From NCBI GenBank assembly GCA_009760855.2, contig WPIO01000010.1, positions 5,559,501 through 5,623,500 on the forward strand: DNA of 64,000 nucleotides. Direction: 5' to 3'. Every line of letters begins with the position of its first letter. Positions within the stretch are counted from its first letter, which is position 1. Positions 23,103 to 33,257 of the stretch are shown here, in pieces. A program made the translations under genes and the position numbers. This stretch comes from Cristatella mucedo. Its lineage: Eukaryota; Bryozoa; Phylactolaemata; Cristatellidae. A model generated the notes under the pieces. It did no database searches. It was given only the letters and a program-made list of their open reading frames with translations, and had not been told where the DNA came from.

Positions 23103-26100
23103 TCTGAGAAAACTGAATTTTCACGGTGCGAGGGTGAATCATTTGATGAACACGCAAAAAGGTTAGTATCTTCTTATGAAATAAAGTTTGGCAGTAAACC
23201 TTCTCTTAATAAAAAATATGGTAAATAATTTTGTATGGTTAATTATCCAGTTTCTACACTTGAAATAAAAGAATTAATTGAAAAACTTTTTCCACATCAA
23301 AGAATAATTCCAAAAAAAAAATAAACAGTTTCTTTAAAGAATCAAAACGTCTTCGCAAGATTGAAACAACTGGATGGTTTCGTGGTATAAAGACTGTAAA
23401 TGGTAATTAATTTGATTATGAATATGAAGGGTTTGATTAAAAAGATGTAGATCTTGATATATTTAAAATAAAGTGCACTCCAGGTTTAATTGATATTATG
23501 ACTGATGTTTCAATGAGTGTTAATGTAAAAATGAGTCTTGTTATACAAGTTAAATTAGTAAATTCAAAGAATGATAATTTATTTGCTGTTCTTAATGGTA
23601 CCTCACCAGCTACATTCAATAGAGTTTCTCATTTCAAATCAATAATTGGAAAACATGTTTCTACAATTAATATTATTATTGAAAAGTGGAATGATGGAGG
23701 ATCTTCATGTAGGATTGCTTCCATTCTTAATACTTTTGCAAAATTTACTCGTTTTACTCCACAAATTGGAGGTTCATATGTTGCATTACCAGATAAGTTA
23801 AATAACAAAAGTTGTGTTATAAATATAAAGAATAATGAAGATAATAATTTTTGTGCATTGTGGTGTTTTTTGAGACCATTATATTCAAGAGATAATCATC
23901 CAAAATTAACTCATGATTTAAGACATGTTTTGAATGAAAATTACTCAGATATCTTGCATTTATTAAGAGCATTATTCATCTCAACAGATGAAGAAGATTC
24001 AATGAATCAGTTTATTGTTAAGGGAAGTGTTCCTATTAAAGTAGAAGATTTTCCAAAACTTGCTAAACTACCTAATGTTTCAATACATGTTTATGAATAC
24101 ACATATTCTCTATCTCCTTTGATTTTTAATACTGAAGAGAAATGATCATATAGATTTACTTCTTTATACTAATCAAGGAAAATCTCACTATGTATTGATA
24201 ACCAATTGTAATGCTTTATGTAGAACTGAAAAGATAATGGTAGAACGAGATTGTTTTGTGGAAGATGTTTATCAAGTATCTACGAACAAGAAAAATTAGA
24301 TAAGCATATTATTGATTGTAATTCAGAACATTGTGGAACATCAAGAATAAAAATGCCTTCATCTGATACTAGAAAAGATGGTACTGGAGATTTGGTTTTG
24401 TTTAGAGATTTTGAAAAATGATTTAATCACCATTAGTTGCATATACAGATTTTGAATGTTTACTTGGAACAATTAATAATCCAGAAGAAGCAATAAAAGG
24501 TCCAGTTAACCAACATAAACCTTGGTCTGGTGCATATGTAATTTTGAATCATGAGGGTAAAATTGTATCGAAATATACTCAAACATTTGGTCAAGATTGC
24601 ATTAGTAAATTCATTACTTCTTTAAAGAAAGATTGTAAAGATCAACTTAAAAAACTAAAAGACACACTTAAAAAATACAAAGTATTTGATAAATCTACTA
24701 TGACAGAAGAATAAAATAATAAATATGATAATGCAACTACATGTTGGATTTGTGGAAAATCTTTAATAAGACAATTAAAAGTATTAGATCATTGTGACTT
24801 AACTGGTAAATACAGAGGGGCAGCACAAAGATCTTGCAATTCAAAAATAAAAATGTGTATAAATTCTTTTAAACTTCCAGTTTATATTCATAATTTAAGA
24901 GAATATGATTCTCATTTAATTGCTAGTTCACTAAATTGGGATAATGATAAAAAACAAGTAATTGCTAAGAATAAAGAGGTTTTTAACTATAAATTTTGGT
25001 AATCTTAGTTTTAGAGATTCTTGTCAATTATTCCAAGATTCATTACCTAATCTTAGGAAAAATTTATCAAAGGCTGAGGATAAATTTGCTATAATAAGAT
25101 AGCATTTTACTGAGTTTGAATTCAAAAAATATGATGATAAAAAATAGCATTACTTGCAAGAAAAGGGGGTAATCCTTATGAGTACATGGATTATTTTACT
25201 ATATTTGAAGAAACATGTTTACCACCAATTAAAAATTTTTAATTCTAGCCTTTGTGGACATATTTCAAAAAAAGATCATGAACATGCGAATAAAGTATGG
25301 AAGGCATTTGAAATAAAAAAAACCTACAAGAATATCATGATTTATATTTAAAGATTGGTGTATTAGTATTGGCAGATGTTTTTGTGAGATTTCGTGATCT
25401 AATAACTAAGAATTATGAAATAGATCCTGCAAAGTTTTTAACAGCACCACAATTAACTTGGACGGCAGGTTTAAAGCAAAAATATGCTATTCATTATCTT
25501 AATCTTAAGAAATGTATTGAGTTGTGTTATGAGTTAACAAAAATACATAGAGTATTAGAGTTTGAACAATCTAATTGGTTAGAAGAAGATATTGATAATA
25601 ATACAGCTTTTGGAAATAAAGCAGCAAATGATTTCAAAAAGAATTTCTTTAAACTACTAAATTTTGCTTTATTTGGTAAAACAATGGAGAATATTAGGGA
25701 AAGAAAAAATATTGAATTTCTAAATAAAGAATTAAGTAAAGATTTAGTTAGAATGATTAAGATTGATAGAAGTCCCAGGTTTTTTATAGAAAGATATTAT
25801 CTAATAACATTGTATGTACAGAAAGTAATGAGAAATCAGTAGCACTTAATAAACCTATTTATTTTGGATTTTATTATCTTGATTCGTCAAAGATGTTGAT
25901 GCAAAAGATTCCATTATCTAACAATGAAAAAATATATGATTCAAAAATAAACTTATTGTATATTGATACTGATTCACTTGTTATGGAGATTTTTACAGAA
26001 GATGCTTATAAAGACTTTATTGAATATCCAGAAACACTAGATCTAAATACTTTTCCTGATGATACCTATTTCGGAAAGATGAGATAGCAAAAAGTATTAT

Positions 26101-26552
26101 AAGAAGTAATAACAAAGTAGTTGGTGAATTTAAAGATGAGATAACAGATAAAATTAAAACAGTAACACTAAATGAATAAATTTTCGCAAGACCAAAACTT
26201 ACAGCTTATACTATCTGCAATGATGAAGATATATTTGATGAAGACGGAAAACAAATAAAAAAACTAGGATTGTATGTGAAATGAATGAGAAATATGATAA
26301 GGAAGGAAAACGAATAGGTCAATCTAAAAAAGTAAAATGAGTACATAAAAGTGTTGTTGACAAGAAATTAAAACAGTGATTTCATATCATGTCTAGATAA
26401 AAAGGTAGATCAATTTTGTGAACAATCATTGATTAGAAGTGAGAAAAATATTATGTATACTATAAAACAAAACAAAGTCGCACTATCAGCATTAGAATCA
26501 AAACGTTGCTGGTTAGACTGTGGATGTTGTAGCTATGCACATGGTCATTACA
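23100..26552 (+). pseudogene. Protein-primed family B DNA polymerase (PolB), broken
   Basis: Remains of the replicative polymerase of Polintons/adintoviruses. In order I see CVINIKNNEDNNFCALWC in the N-terminal module (about 23,812), TDFECLL of the exonuclease region (about 24,445), CWICGK and LTGKYRGAAQRSCN (about 24,744-24,845), HNLREYDSHL (about 24,890), a LADVFVRFRDL stretch (about 25,370), FGKTMENIRERK (about 25,674) and the polymerase motif C LYIDTDSLVMEI (25,956-25,991). The tail has NKVALSALESKR and AHGHYK. The frame changes repeatedly, almost always in A or T runs (for example near 23,303, 24,252, 24,416, 24,979, 25,314 and 25,781). Stops lie in frame near 23,227, 23,408, 23,438 and 24,711. 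No intact polymerase is encoded. The start is set by the abutting TATAG motif. Confidence 0.9.
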
Positions 26553-26631
26553 AGATTGCTATAGCATTCAGTGATAGAATTTGGATTTGTGATACATCCT
26601 GGTCGCTGTGAAAGTTGTAATGTTGATATAG

Positions 26632-26784
26632 ATGCCAAAAAGGAAAAGTGAAAATACTAAATCACTACCAGTAAAAAATGTCAAATTCCCACATAAAGAG
26701 AAAATGGAACTAGATGAAAAATATATTCTTTCACAAATAGGAACAGAGTTATCAAAGTCAATGATGATGTTTAATATATATTAA
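26632..26784 (+). CDS. Small basic protein, 50 aa
   Basis: An intact ATG-to-TAA frame, starting MPKRKSENTKSL. It directly follows a TATAG motif (GATATAGATGCC), which is why I keep it despite its length. The PKRK start resembles a basic nuclear-localisation or DNA-binding stretch. The rest is Lys-rich, with an ILSQIGTELSKSM segment. Its first bases overlap the decayed end of PolB. I recognise no family. The role is unknown. Confidence 0.45.
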   Translation: MPKRKSENTKSLPVKNVKFPHKEKMELDEKYILSQIGTELSKSMMMFNIY

Positions 26785-26808
26785 TAAAATTGTTTTACTA
26801 TTATAGAG

Positions 26809-27087
26809 GTGGGTCCTAGAGAAGATTCAGTTGAAATTACTAGATTAGATAGTGAATCAGAGTATTCGGATGACTCATATAAAGATCCTGACTACATTCC
26901 TGAATCAGAATCAGACTTTTCTTATTGTAGTATTAGTGATTGTGAAGAAGAAAGAGATATAAGTCTTGAAGCACTTTTATTTGGAGAAGGAAGTCAAGTA
27001 TTTGTAGATGAAGAAGAAGGTGAAGTGTTTGTAGATGAAGAAGAAGAAATTTATTTTCAATTAAATAAAATTATCTTTTATATATAG
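26809..27087 (+). CDS. Acidic protein, 92 aa, ATG possibly lost
   Basis: Preceded by TTATAGAG, the element's start motif, but the first codon in frame is GTG at 26,809, so the original ATG may have mutated. The product is strongly acidic and Ser-rich (SESEYSDDSYKDPDYIPESE) with two similar short segments, VFVDEEEGE and VFVDEEEEI, and a hydrophobic end. Its TAG stop is part of the TATATAGAAAATG motif of the next gene, showing how tightly genes are packed. No family recognised. Confidence 0.5.
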   Translation: MGPREDSVEITRLDSESEYSDDSYKDPDYIPESESDFSYCSISDCEEERDISLEALLFGEGSQVFVDEEEGEVFVDEEEEIYFQLNKIIFYI

Positions 27088-27093
27088 AAAATG
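27081..27093 (+). promoter_or_regulatory. TATATAGAAAATG start motif
   Basis: TATATAG ends 3 nt before the ATG at 27,091. The best-preserved example of the motif that precedes most genes of the element. Confidence 0.6.
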
Positions 27094-27366
27094 GATGTCT
27101 GCAGAATTCTTAGTTGTGAACAATTCAGAGAAATGGCAATTAGGATTTGTCTACAAAAACTTAAAGGAGAAGATCAACGAATAATTAAGCATTCACTTGA
27201 TGAACTTATTCCAGATCTAGATAGTTCATTTATTACTGTTCCTATAGAGATTTGTGATACAGGTGATAGATTAATGGAATGTCGTAGTAAAATAAACGAA
27301 ATGCTTGATGAGGCAAATAAGAAATCTAAAACTCCAACAACTAAACCTTGTGTGCACATTCTTTAA
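27091..27366 (+). CDS. Small element protein, copy 1 of a tandem pair (91 aa)
   Basis: An intact frame after TATATAGAAAATG. It contains ILSCEQFREMAIRIC near the N-terminus and FITVPIEICDTGDRLMECR further on. The next gene (27,380) has the same order of features (ILSC, an R..A..C block, then an I-D/E-ICD-x-x-D block followed by E-rich residues), so the two look like tandem duplicates. The function is unknown. I know of no named Polinton family for it. The gene ends in TAA just before the motif of its neighbour. Confidence 0.6.
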   Translation: MDVCRILSCEQFREMAIRICLQKLKGEDQRIIKHSLDELIPDLDSSFITVPIEICDTGDRLMECRSKINEMLDEANKKSKTPTTKPCVHIL

Positions 27367-27370
27367 TTAT

Positions 27371-27382
27371 ATATAGTAAATG
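27371..27382 (+). promoter_or_regulatory. ATATAGTAAATG start motif
   Basis: TATATAG separated from the ATG at 27,380 by TAA. Same motif class as at 27,081. Confidence 0.55.
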
Positions 27383-27630
27383 GAAGTTCAATGGATTCTC
27401 AGTTGCAAAAAAAGCAAGAAAGTTAGCAGTAGAAACTTGTAATAGAAAATTCAAATGCTTTAGTTTAGATATATTAAAAAAATTATCTTTATAAATACAT
27501 TCCACGATTAGATGAATATAGTATTACTGGTCTTATAGATATCTGTGATGCAACTGATAAAATATATGAATATGAAGAAAGATTGGATAGTACAATTACA
27601 AATACTCAGCTCATTGCATTTAGTAATTAG
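27380..27630 (+). pseudogene. Small element protein, copy 2 of the tandem pair, broken
   Basis: Starts MEVQWILSCKK after an ATATAGTAAATG motif. The frame changes in an A7 run at about 27,408 and again in an A7 run at about 27,483. The last part reads YSITGLIDICDATDKIYEYE and stops at TAG 27,628-27,630. The matching ILSC and ICDxxD blocks mark it as a paralogue of the 27,091 gene. The role is unknown. Confidence 0.55.
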
Positions 27631-27681
27631 TTTATGTTTGTAGTTTTGAATCTGTATGCATGATATTTTTTATAATTATTA

Positions 27682-27692
27682 TATAGGAAATG
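27682..27692 (+). promoter_or_regulatory. TATAGGAAATG start motif
   Basis: ATATAGGAA directly before the ATG at 27,690. The same motif class. Confidence 0.55.
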
Positions 27693-28205
27693 CAAAGCGA
27701 AGTTACTGATCCTTCTCTTGCAACGAGTGCAACAGCACTAAAATCATACGTAGACAATCTAGTTAAATCAAGAATGACGTCTTACGATCAACAAACACTT
27801 GATTCAGATATTTCAGTTATGACTGATAATTCAGTTAAGAAATTGTATATTGATGAATGTGATATTGAAGCTCAAAGGATAATCACTGCAGGATTATCAG
27901 ATGTATCAGCAAGTCTAGAAACAACTGTTAGATCTAAAGTTGATGTTCTTCTAGATGATCCTACTGAAATTGCTGGTTACACAACATGGATTGCAACACA
28001 ACTTCCAACACTTTCAACGGTTATCTCGGGTGTTTCAGGAGTTAAACCTGATATCTCTGGAATTTTTAAAGCTGAATGTTATGCAGTTCTACCAGATTTG
28101 AAAGGTACGAGTGCAAAAAAAGGCAACAGCAGCAGCACTAGCAGTACAATCACAAACAAAAGGAGACTCACCAGATCCAAGCACTCTATAATTAATTTAA
28201 ATTAA
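27690..28205 (+). CDS. Element protein of unknown function, up to 171 aa
   Basis: The longest intact frame in the left half of the element, starting MQSEVTDPSLATSATALKSY. It is Ser/Thr/Asp-rich and predicted helical in the first half (TDNSVKKLYIDECDIEAQRI), with a Pro/Ser/Gly-rich middle (TVISGVSGVKPDISG). After an A7 run at about 28,115 the composition becomes basic and Ser-rich. The overlapping frame from that point stops nearer the next start motif, so the last about 30 residues may be out of frame. No domain recognised. Confidence 0.5.
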   Translation: MQSEVTDPSLATSATALKSYVDNLVKSRMTSYDQQTLDSDISVMTDNSVKKLYIDECDIEAQRIITAGLSDVSASLETTVRSKVDVLLDDPTEIAGYTTWIATQLPTLSTVISGVSGVKPDISGIFKAECYAVLPDLKGTSAKKGNSSSTSSTITNKRRLTRSKHSIINLN

Positions 28206-28221
28206 AACAAAAATACTACTT

Positions 28222-28233
28222 TTATAGAAAATG
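28222..28233 (+). promoter_or_regulatory. TATAGAAAATG start motif
   Basis: TTATAGAAA before the ATG at 28,231. The same motif class. Confidence 0.55.
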
Positions 28234-28482
28234 GTTTCTGTTAAGACAAGAGGTAAGGACTGTCTTGAAGAATTACAAGGTCAACAGTATTCAAACCTTA
28301 AAATCTGTCTATACCTAATGGGTAGAGTTTAAGACGTCAGATCGACTTTGTTAGATGCTGTAAAACTAGTACTAGAATGCAAAGCACTAAGAATCAATAA
28401 CTCTTAACCAGAGATTGCAAATATATTCAGTAAAATTAGAGATGGTTCAATATTTGAAGAGTTCCTAAATACCTTAAAATAG
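28231..28482 (+). pseudogene. Small element gene with two internal stops (84 codons)
   Basis: Begins at the ATG of TTTATAGAAAATG and reads MVSVKTRGKDCLEELQ. In-frame TAA codons lie at about 28,330 and 28,405, and the frame ends in TAG at 28,480. Between the stops the sequence still looks coding (LLDAVKLVLECKALRINNS). No family recognised. Confidence 0.45.
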
Positions 28483-28496
28483 AAAAAATAAATAGT

Positions 28497-28622
28497 ATGA
28501 AATCTGAAGCTTACTCTATAAAAATAGAACTAACTAAACAAATAAAGACAGAAATAGATGGTGGAAAAAGCTGTGATCTACCTAAAGAGTTGATTAAAGA
28601 GACTATGGATTGGGGGATTTAA
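28497..28622 (+). CDS. Very small ORF, 41 aa
   Basis: ATG-to-TAA frame beginning MKSEAYSIKIELTKQIK, preceded by AATAAATAGT rather than a full TATAG motif. It overlaps the 3' end of the opposing fibre-like gene. It could be a real small gene or a chance frame. Confidence 0.25.
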   Translation: MKSEAYSIKIELTKQIKTEIDGGKSCDLPKELIKETMDWGI

Positions 28623-29685
28623 GACTTGAGATTCTTCAATATATTGAGTAATATATGATTGTATACAATTTGTAACATCTATTGATGTTGAAGGAGAATA
28701 ATAAACTCCTTTACATAAGCCAATCTCAATTTTATCTGTAATTGTTGGTGCTGTTATATATTAATTATCACATAAAAAATACATAATAGTAAAATTGAAT
28801 GTAGTTTTCGAAGTATTATTTGCAATAGAAAAATTCGATAGAGAATTGTTCATTAATATCATATTATCAGCAACACCATAATATCTTAGTTTTAAATAAG
28901 CATCAAATTTTACATTATATGCAATCTTATTATTGAAATCTCTAACAATAATATCAGTATCTGTTGTTTTTTCAATATTAATAGTTACATCTGCTCTCAT
29001 AACTCTAAATGAAATTTTGCCTCCTCCTGGTGATCTAAAAGAATTATTATAATAAATTGATTTATAAACTTTATAATCAGATAATCAAGAAAATTAATAG
29101 CACCATCAGTTGCATTATTTATATCACCCACTTTTATAATTATCTGTGTATATATTAATTTTTTATGTTTATATCTGATAATTTAGATAAACTTAGTTTT
29201 CTATCACTAGAAGAAATTTTACTGTTATCACCAATATTATGTACAGTGTTTACAGTTAATTTTCCAAGATAACTAAGGGAACCAAGAGAAGTACTAGAAA
29301 AATAATGTTTATTTCCACATCTTAAGTATAAATTAGGTAATAATTTTAGATTTATTAAATCAGTTGGCTTATATTTAGAAAATTTGTTTCAAATCTTTCC
29401 ATTATTAACGAATTAACAATAAGGTTTCCAGTTATTGTTTTATTAGAAGCATGCACATCAAGTTTTGTATCAAGATATTTTTGTTGCAATATCTCTTCCA
29501 TTGATTGGATCCAATGCATTTACATACTTTTTTGAGTTTGCAGATAAATTAATAGTTATATGTTGATCTGAATCCTTTCAAACGTAATTGTTATCAGCAA
29601 ATGATTTATTAACTAATTCTAATAAATCGACAGTTTCTCCAACATTTGTCATTCTATTTGAAGCAAAATCTAATGTTCCTTCCAT
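28578..29685 (-). pseudogene. Phage-tail-fibre-like protein 1, broken
   Basis: Starts MEGTLDFASNRMTNVGE on the minus strand at 29,685. It contains YVNALDPINGRDIATK, a block very like the NP.D.ATK.YVD repeats of tailed-phage fibres and of the second fibre-like gene at 41,409-42,318. A Gly-rich SPGGGKISFRVMRADV stretch (about 29,000) begins a probable C-terminal domain ending near 28,580. An in-frame TGA follows NNYV, a TAA lies at 28,761, and the frame changes in an A5 run near 29,488. A trimeric virion fibre is the likely role, by inference from the repeats. Confidence 0.6.
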
Positions 29686-30120
29686 TTTTTATTCTTTTCT
29701 ATTAAGCATTGAAATATGTTGCTATATAAACTGTTACCCCTAATGTTTAATTAAATAAGTCTGATTTAGATACGAATAGAGAACTCTCTAATAGTTTCTT
29801 ATTTAAATCTAATGAATAGCTTCCAAACAGTTAAAGAGGAAATTCATTTGAATTTATCCCATTTGCTGGAAAAGGAATAAGAATTTTTGTTAAATTTCGA
29901 GATAATGAATATATTGCCGAAAGTAGAAATATACAATAAAGGAACAATCATTTCTCCTAACGTTTGACTAATTCATTTACCGTTATATTTTAAACTACCA
30001 AGTGTTGTTTGCAATGAACCATCAACCATACCAGTAAAATGTAAAACAGCAACATTTCCATCTGTCATTCCATTTAAATAGTCAAGATTACACCATCATT
30101 TGTAATCTTAGTCAGGACAG
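29686..30120 (-). pseudogene. Degenerate minus-strand coding remnant
   Basis: AT-rich, with broken minus-strand frames such as GMTDGNVAVLHFTGMVDGSL (about 30,010-30,070) and SQTLGEMIVPLLYI. Several stops interrupt it. It lies upstream of fibre-like gene 1 and may be a virion surface domain. No family recognised. Confidence 0.35.
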
Positions 30121-30135
30121 GTGTTTTGGAAGACA

Positions 30136-30891
30136 ATGTCAGATAAAAAAGAAGGGTTGACAAAAACAATAGCAAGTTTAGAAGTGGGATATTATATCAA
30201 TGAAATACTTATTGAAGCAGAAAAATCGAATAGTGATTGGTATCAAAATCATAGTAAGTTTTTATCTGATACTTTTGGTGAGGAAGTGTCGTGGAGTGCT
30301 GAACAACTTGATCCAATCGCTTGAAAGAACTTTCTTGAAATGAGAGGATGTATATTGCCTGCGATTCCAGCAATTACTGCTAGTATAGCTAGTGTAATCA
30401 GTACAGTTGGTCTTGCAGTAAGTATAACAGTTGCTGTTGCAAGTCTAATAAAGAAAATAATTGATACATCAATGTTTACTGCTAAGGCACCAAAGATGGA
30501 AACACATGAACAAAGAATGAGTACACTTAGTTTGCAGAGTGAAAGCTTAAATAATGCTATTATTGACTTGAGAAACATGATTGAACTACTTGATAAAGGA
30601 TTTGATATTGATTTAAGTGAAAAGGTTCAGAATTCAGAAGTAAAGAATAGATTGGACTATCTTAATCAAGGAAAAAACTTGTAGAAGAGTCTGGTGTGTC
30701 TTATAATGATAAACTGAAGAAAGAAATTAAGAAAATAGAAACTAGTACAGTTGGTGGTAAACAAAACGTGTGACTTTAAGGCTGAAAGTTCAATGTTACT
30801 TAGCAATTTATTTGTACAAGGTAAATCACAAGAAGAAATATATAATGATATGATTAAATTAAGAGATGAATTTAAGAAACGTAGCAACTAA
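30136..30891 (+). pseudogene. Protein with long hydrophobic segment, broken
   Basis: Begins MSDKKEGLTKTIASLEVG at 30,136. A TGA at 30,322 is followed by a long apolar segment (about 30,352-30,450, ILPAIPAITASIASVIS and onward), then charged helical sequence (QRMSTLSLQSESLNNAIIDL). The frame changes in an A6 run near 30,672 and an A4 run near 30,763. The end RDEFKKRSN stops at TAA 30,889-30,891, overlapping the stop of the opposing HNH-AP2 gene. The hydrophobic block suggests a membrane-active virion protein, which is only an inference. Confidence 0.5.
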
Positions 30892-31472
30892 TAGTCAGTA
30901 TATCTAATAATTTTACTATCACCAGGTAAAGTATAAGTAAAATTCAATCTTTCGAATTCAAGATGTAATTTGATTGCCATAAGATCTCTAGCTTCAGCCG
31001 CAGCGATAGCAGAATCATAGTAGCCGATATGTTTTGTATCTCCATCTACTGTAATAGCTGCTCTATATTTGTTTGCTCTTATATGAAAACTAACTCCTAT
31101 AAAATGAGAAGTATTATCACAACGTTTTTTCTTTCACTTGTTTGGTTTTGAGAAGCAGTTGCTTCACGTAAATTGTTAAAACTATAATTTTGTTTATTGT
31201 TATCAATGTGATCAATTTCTTGCAAAGGCATTTTACCAGTCACAATTAAAAATGATAATCTGTGAGAATAATATGCTTTTCTATCAATACAAATTTTTCT
31301 ATATCCGTTATTTACTATGGTTCCTACATTTTTTTCCAAGAGCTGCACCTTGTCTAGATGTTTTCCACGTAAACTTGCCGTTATAAGGATTACAGTCTAA
31401 CAACTCCATTACTTTTGTTCTCAAAACACTAACCTCAGCAATTTTAGTAGTTTCAACTTCATCCAATGACAT
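30888..31472 (-). pseudogene. HNH-AP2 endonuclease, broken
   Basis: Minus strand, ATG at 31,472 (MSLDEVETTKIAEVSV). The middle has an HNH_3-type core: YYSHRLSFLIVTGKMPLQEI followed by DHIDNNKQN and NLREATASQN (about 31,140-31,290). The C-terminal part is an AP2-type DNA-binding domain: RAAITVDGDTKHIGYYDSA and ARDLMAIKLH (about 30,925-31,060). HNH-AP2 proteins are common as free-standing homing endonucleases of phages and large viruses. The frame changes in an A7 run (about 31,331) and an A6 run (about 31,126), both minus-strand readings. It is a probable selfish gene carried by the element. Confidence 0.8.
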
Positions 31473-31509
31473 TATATAAAGTACTGTATATCTCTTTAAA
31501 AAAAATTAA

Positions 31510-32292
31510 ATGTATATAGAAATAAGCTATCGAGAAGTAAAACTTACTCTCTCAGAACATCAAGTAAAGCAAATACATAACTCTAAAGAATCTATCTCAA
31601 TCAGACTAAAGCATTCTGATTTAATAGATGATGTTCCTATTCTTGTTACAAAGACTCAACTAGCAAGAATAGAAAAAAGTAGAAGTAAAGAAATTGGATT
31701 ACAATGGAATCTTTTATTGAAACAACTTCAACAAAATAGAAGACGTGGTTCTGGAATAGTCGATTCTATAAACAAACTTACTGGTAATCGTGAGATGCAT
31801 ATGAAATTACCATCAGGAGTAAAATCTGAATTTGTTCAAAATGGAAATTGTAATAATACTAATAAATATAGTTATATTAGACCGGGTACAAAATGTACTC
31901 AAATGATGGAAGAAAATGATATCGGTGTCAATGATCTCGATAAGCGCACACTTATTTCTGACCATACTTACAATGAAACAAATTCTATGCCAGAACCTAG
32001 AAGAACAGAGATGCGAAATTTATCTGATCTGGTACTTGCAGAGAGTGCTGCTCGTATTGCTCTTGATCCTAGACAACCAAATTATGTTAGAGATGATGCT
32101 AAAACCGTTGCAGCTGTTATGGCTGTGAAAGCAAAATTAGGCCTTGGTATTGGTGGTATGTTAAATGATTCCTTTGCAACTGATTTCTTTATGGATCGTG
32201 AAGTATTAAATCCTGCAAGGTTGAAAAAGATAAAAAATTATTCTCGTGATATTGTTGATAGAATTATAAATATAACTAAAAAAAAGATCTAA
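31510..32292 (+). CDS. Intact 260-aa element protein
   Basis: A complete frame from the ATG at 31,510 to TAA, one of the few undamaged genes. The N-terminal third (TLSEHQVKQIHNSKESISIRL, then VPILVTKTQLARIEKSR) resembles the small basic Polinton proteins in which an LTxxQ motif recurs. It is basic and Arg-rich (NRRRGSG). The C-terminal third is Ala-rich and helical (AESAARIALDPRQPNYVRDD, KTVAAVMAVKAKLGLGIGG). Its last 18 bp overlap the end of the opposing gene. The role is unknown. A virion core or DNA-binding protein is plausible. Confidence 0.65.
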   Translation: MYIEISYREVKLTLSEHQVKQIHNSKESISIRLKHSDLIDDVPILVTKTQLARIEKSRSKEIGLQWNLLLKQLQQNRRRGSGIVDSINKLTGNREMHMKLPSGVKSEFVQNGNCNNTNKYSYIRPGTKCTQMMEENDIGVNDLDKRTLISDHTYNETNSMPEPRRTEMRNLSDLVLAESAARIALDPRQPNYVRDDAKTVAAVMAVKAKLGLGIGGMLNDSFATDFFMDREVLNPARLKKIKNYSRDIVDRIINITKKKI

Positions 32293-32834
32293 AAAGTTTA
32301 ACTAATCTAATTTTTATTTTGTTTATTGTTTTATCTATTTTTGTTTTTTGTTTTTTTATCTTATACTCAGTAGGATTGAATTCACCTCGTTTAAGAACAC
32401 TATAAACTTAAACTTGATCTAGTTTCAATCTAATATTAAGTCTTTCTTCAGAATTATAAGTTTCTTTAGTTACATAACTACCATCAAGAATTCCTGTAAC
32501 AGCAAAGTCATTACCAAGTTTTTGAATTTCATCAGCGATACTACTAAACTTTACTTGTTTGTTCTCTTGATCAAAGATTATACTTAGTTTAGTACCAAAT
32601 GCAAATCTTACTCCAATAGTCGAATGTAGCTTATATCCACTGTATTCAAGTTTCTTACTTGCTCTATTAGCAATAACTTATAGTGTAGGTCTCATATCTT
32701 CACTGATATAAATCCATGTAAGGTTTAGAATCTTCATAAATTTTCTCTTCAATATGCACACGCACTGGTTTTCCTTTTGGAATTACAACAGAAGCATTTT
32801 CAAGTACTACGAATATTTTATTATCCATTTCCAT
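32275..32834 (-). pseudogene. Minus-strand element gene of unknown function, broken
   Basis: Starts MEMDNKIFVVLENASVVIPK at 32,834. Later parts read LHSTIGVRFAFGTKLSIIFD and SSIADEIQKLGNDFAVTG, a probable beta-rich domain, and end in a Lys-rich tail. The frame changes in a short A run near 32,737. TAA codons fall in frame near 32,680 and 32,405. Its end overlaps the end of the opposing 260-aa gene. No family recognised. Confidence 0.45.
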
Positions 32835-32857
32835 ACAAGGATAGGAAGATGTTTAAA

Positions 32858-33256
32858 TTAAATTAATAATTCCATTGTCGATCTAAAATCTAATTTTTGC
32901 ATTTGTTTTAGAAAGATTAGACATCTTCCACAATCTGTTTGATCGTATTCTTGCAGCATAAATGTCTGAAAGCTTGGTGTAACACCAAAATAATTTATTA
33001 CTTCTGGCATTGGTGGAGCACCAAAAGAATCACAGTAAAAACATTTGTTTCCTTCTTTTTTTAATGCTTTCCAGTAATACATTGCAAGATCTGATTATCC
33101 TGTATTACAAATCAGACATTCATTCACTAGAGGTTTTGTTAGTTCATCTCTTGCAAAGACACCTCTGAAGTTTTTAAAATCTAATTCTTTTATATAATTA
33201 TTTATTTCTAGATCTGTTAAAGGTGATGATTTTATTTCTTTTTGTTTTTCGATAGT
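32858..33256 (-). pseudogene. Adenain-type cysteine protease (PRO), one stop
   Basis: On the minus strand the N-terminal region reads LTDLEINNYIKELDFKNFRG followed by VFARDEL, the usual start of the Polinton/adintovirus maturation protease. Further on come CDSFGAPPMPEVINYF (the DSFG motif) and DQTDCGRCLIFLKQM, where CG..C marks the catalytic Cys region. An in-frame TAA lies near 33,095, where the His-containing segment would be expected, so the catalytic His is not clearly visible. The enzyme processes capsid precursors. The upstream repeat-bearing region may belong to the same reading unit. Confidence 0.8.
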
Positions 33257-33257
33257 C

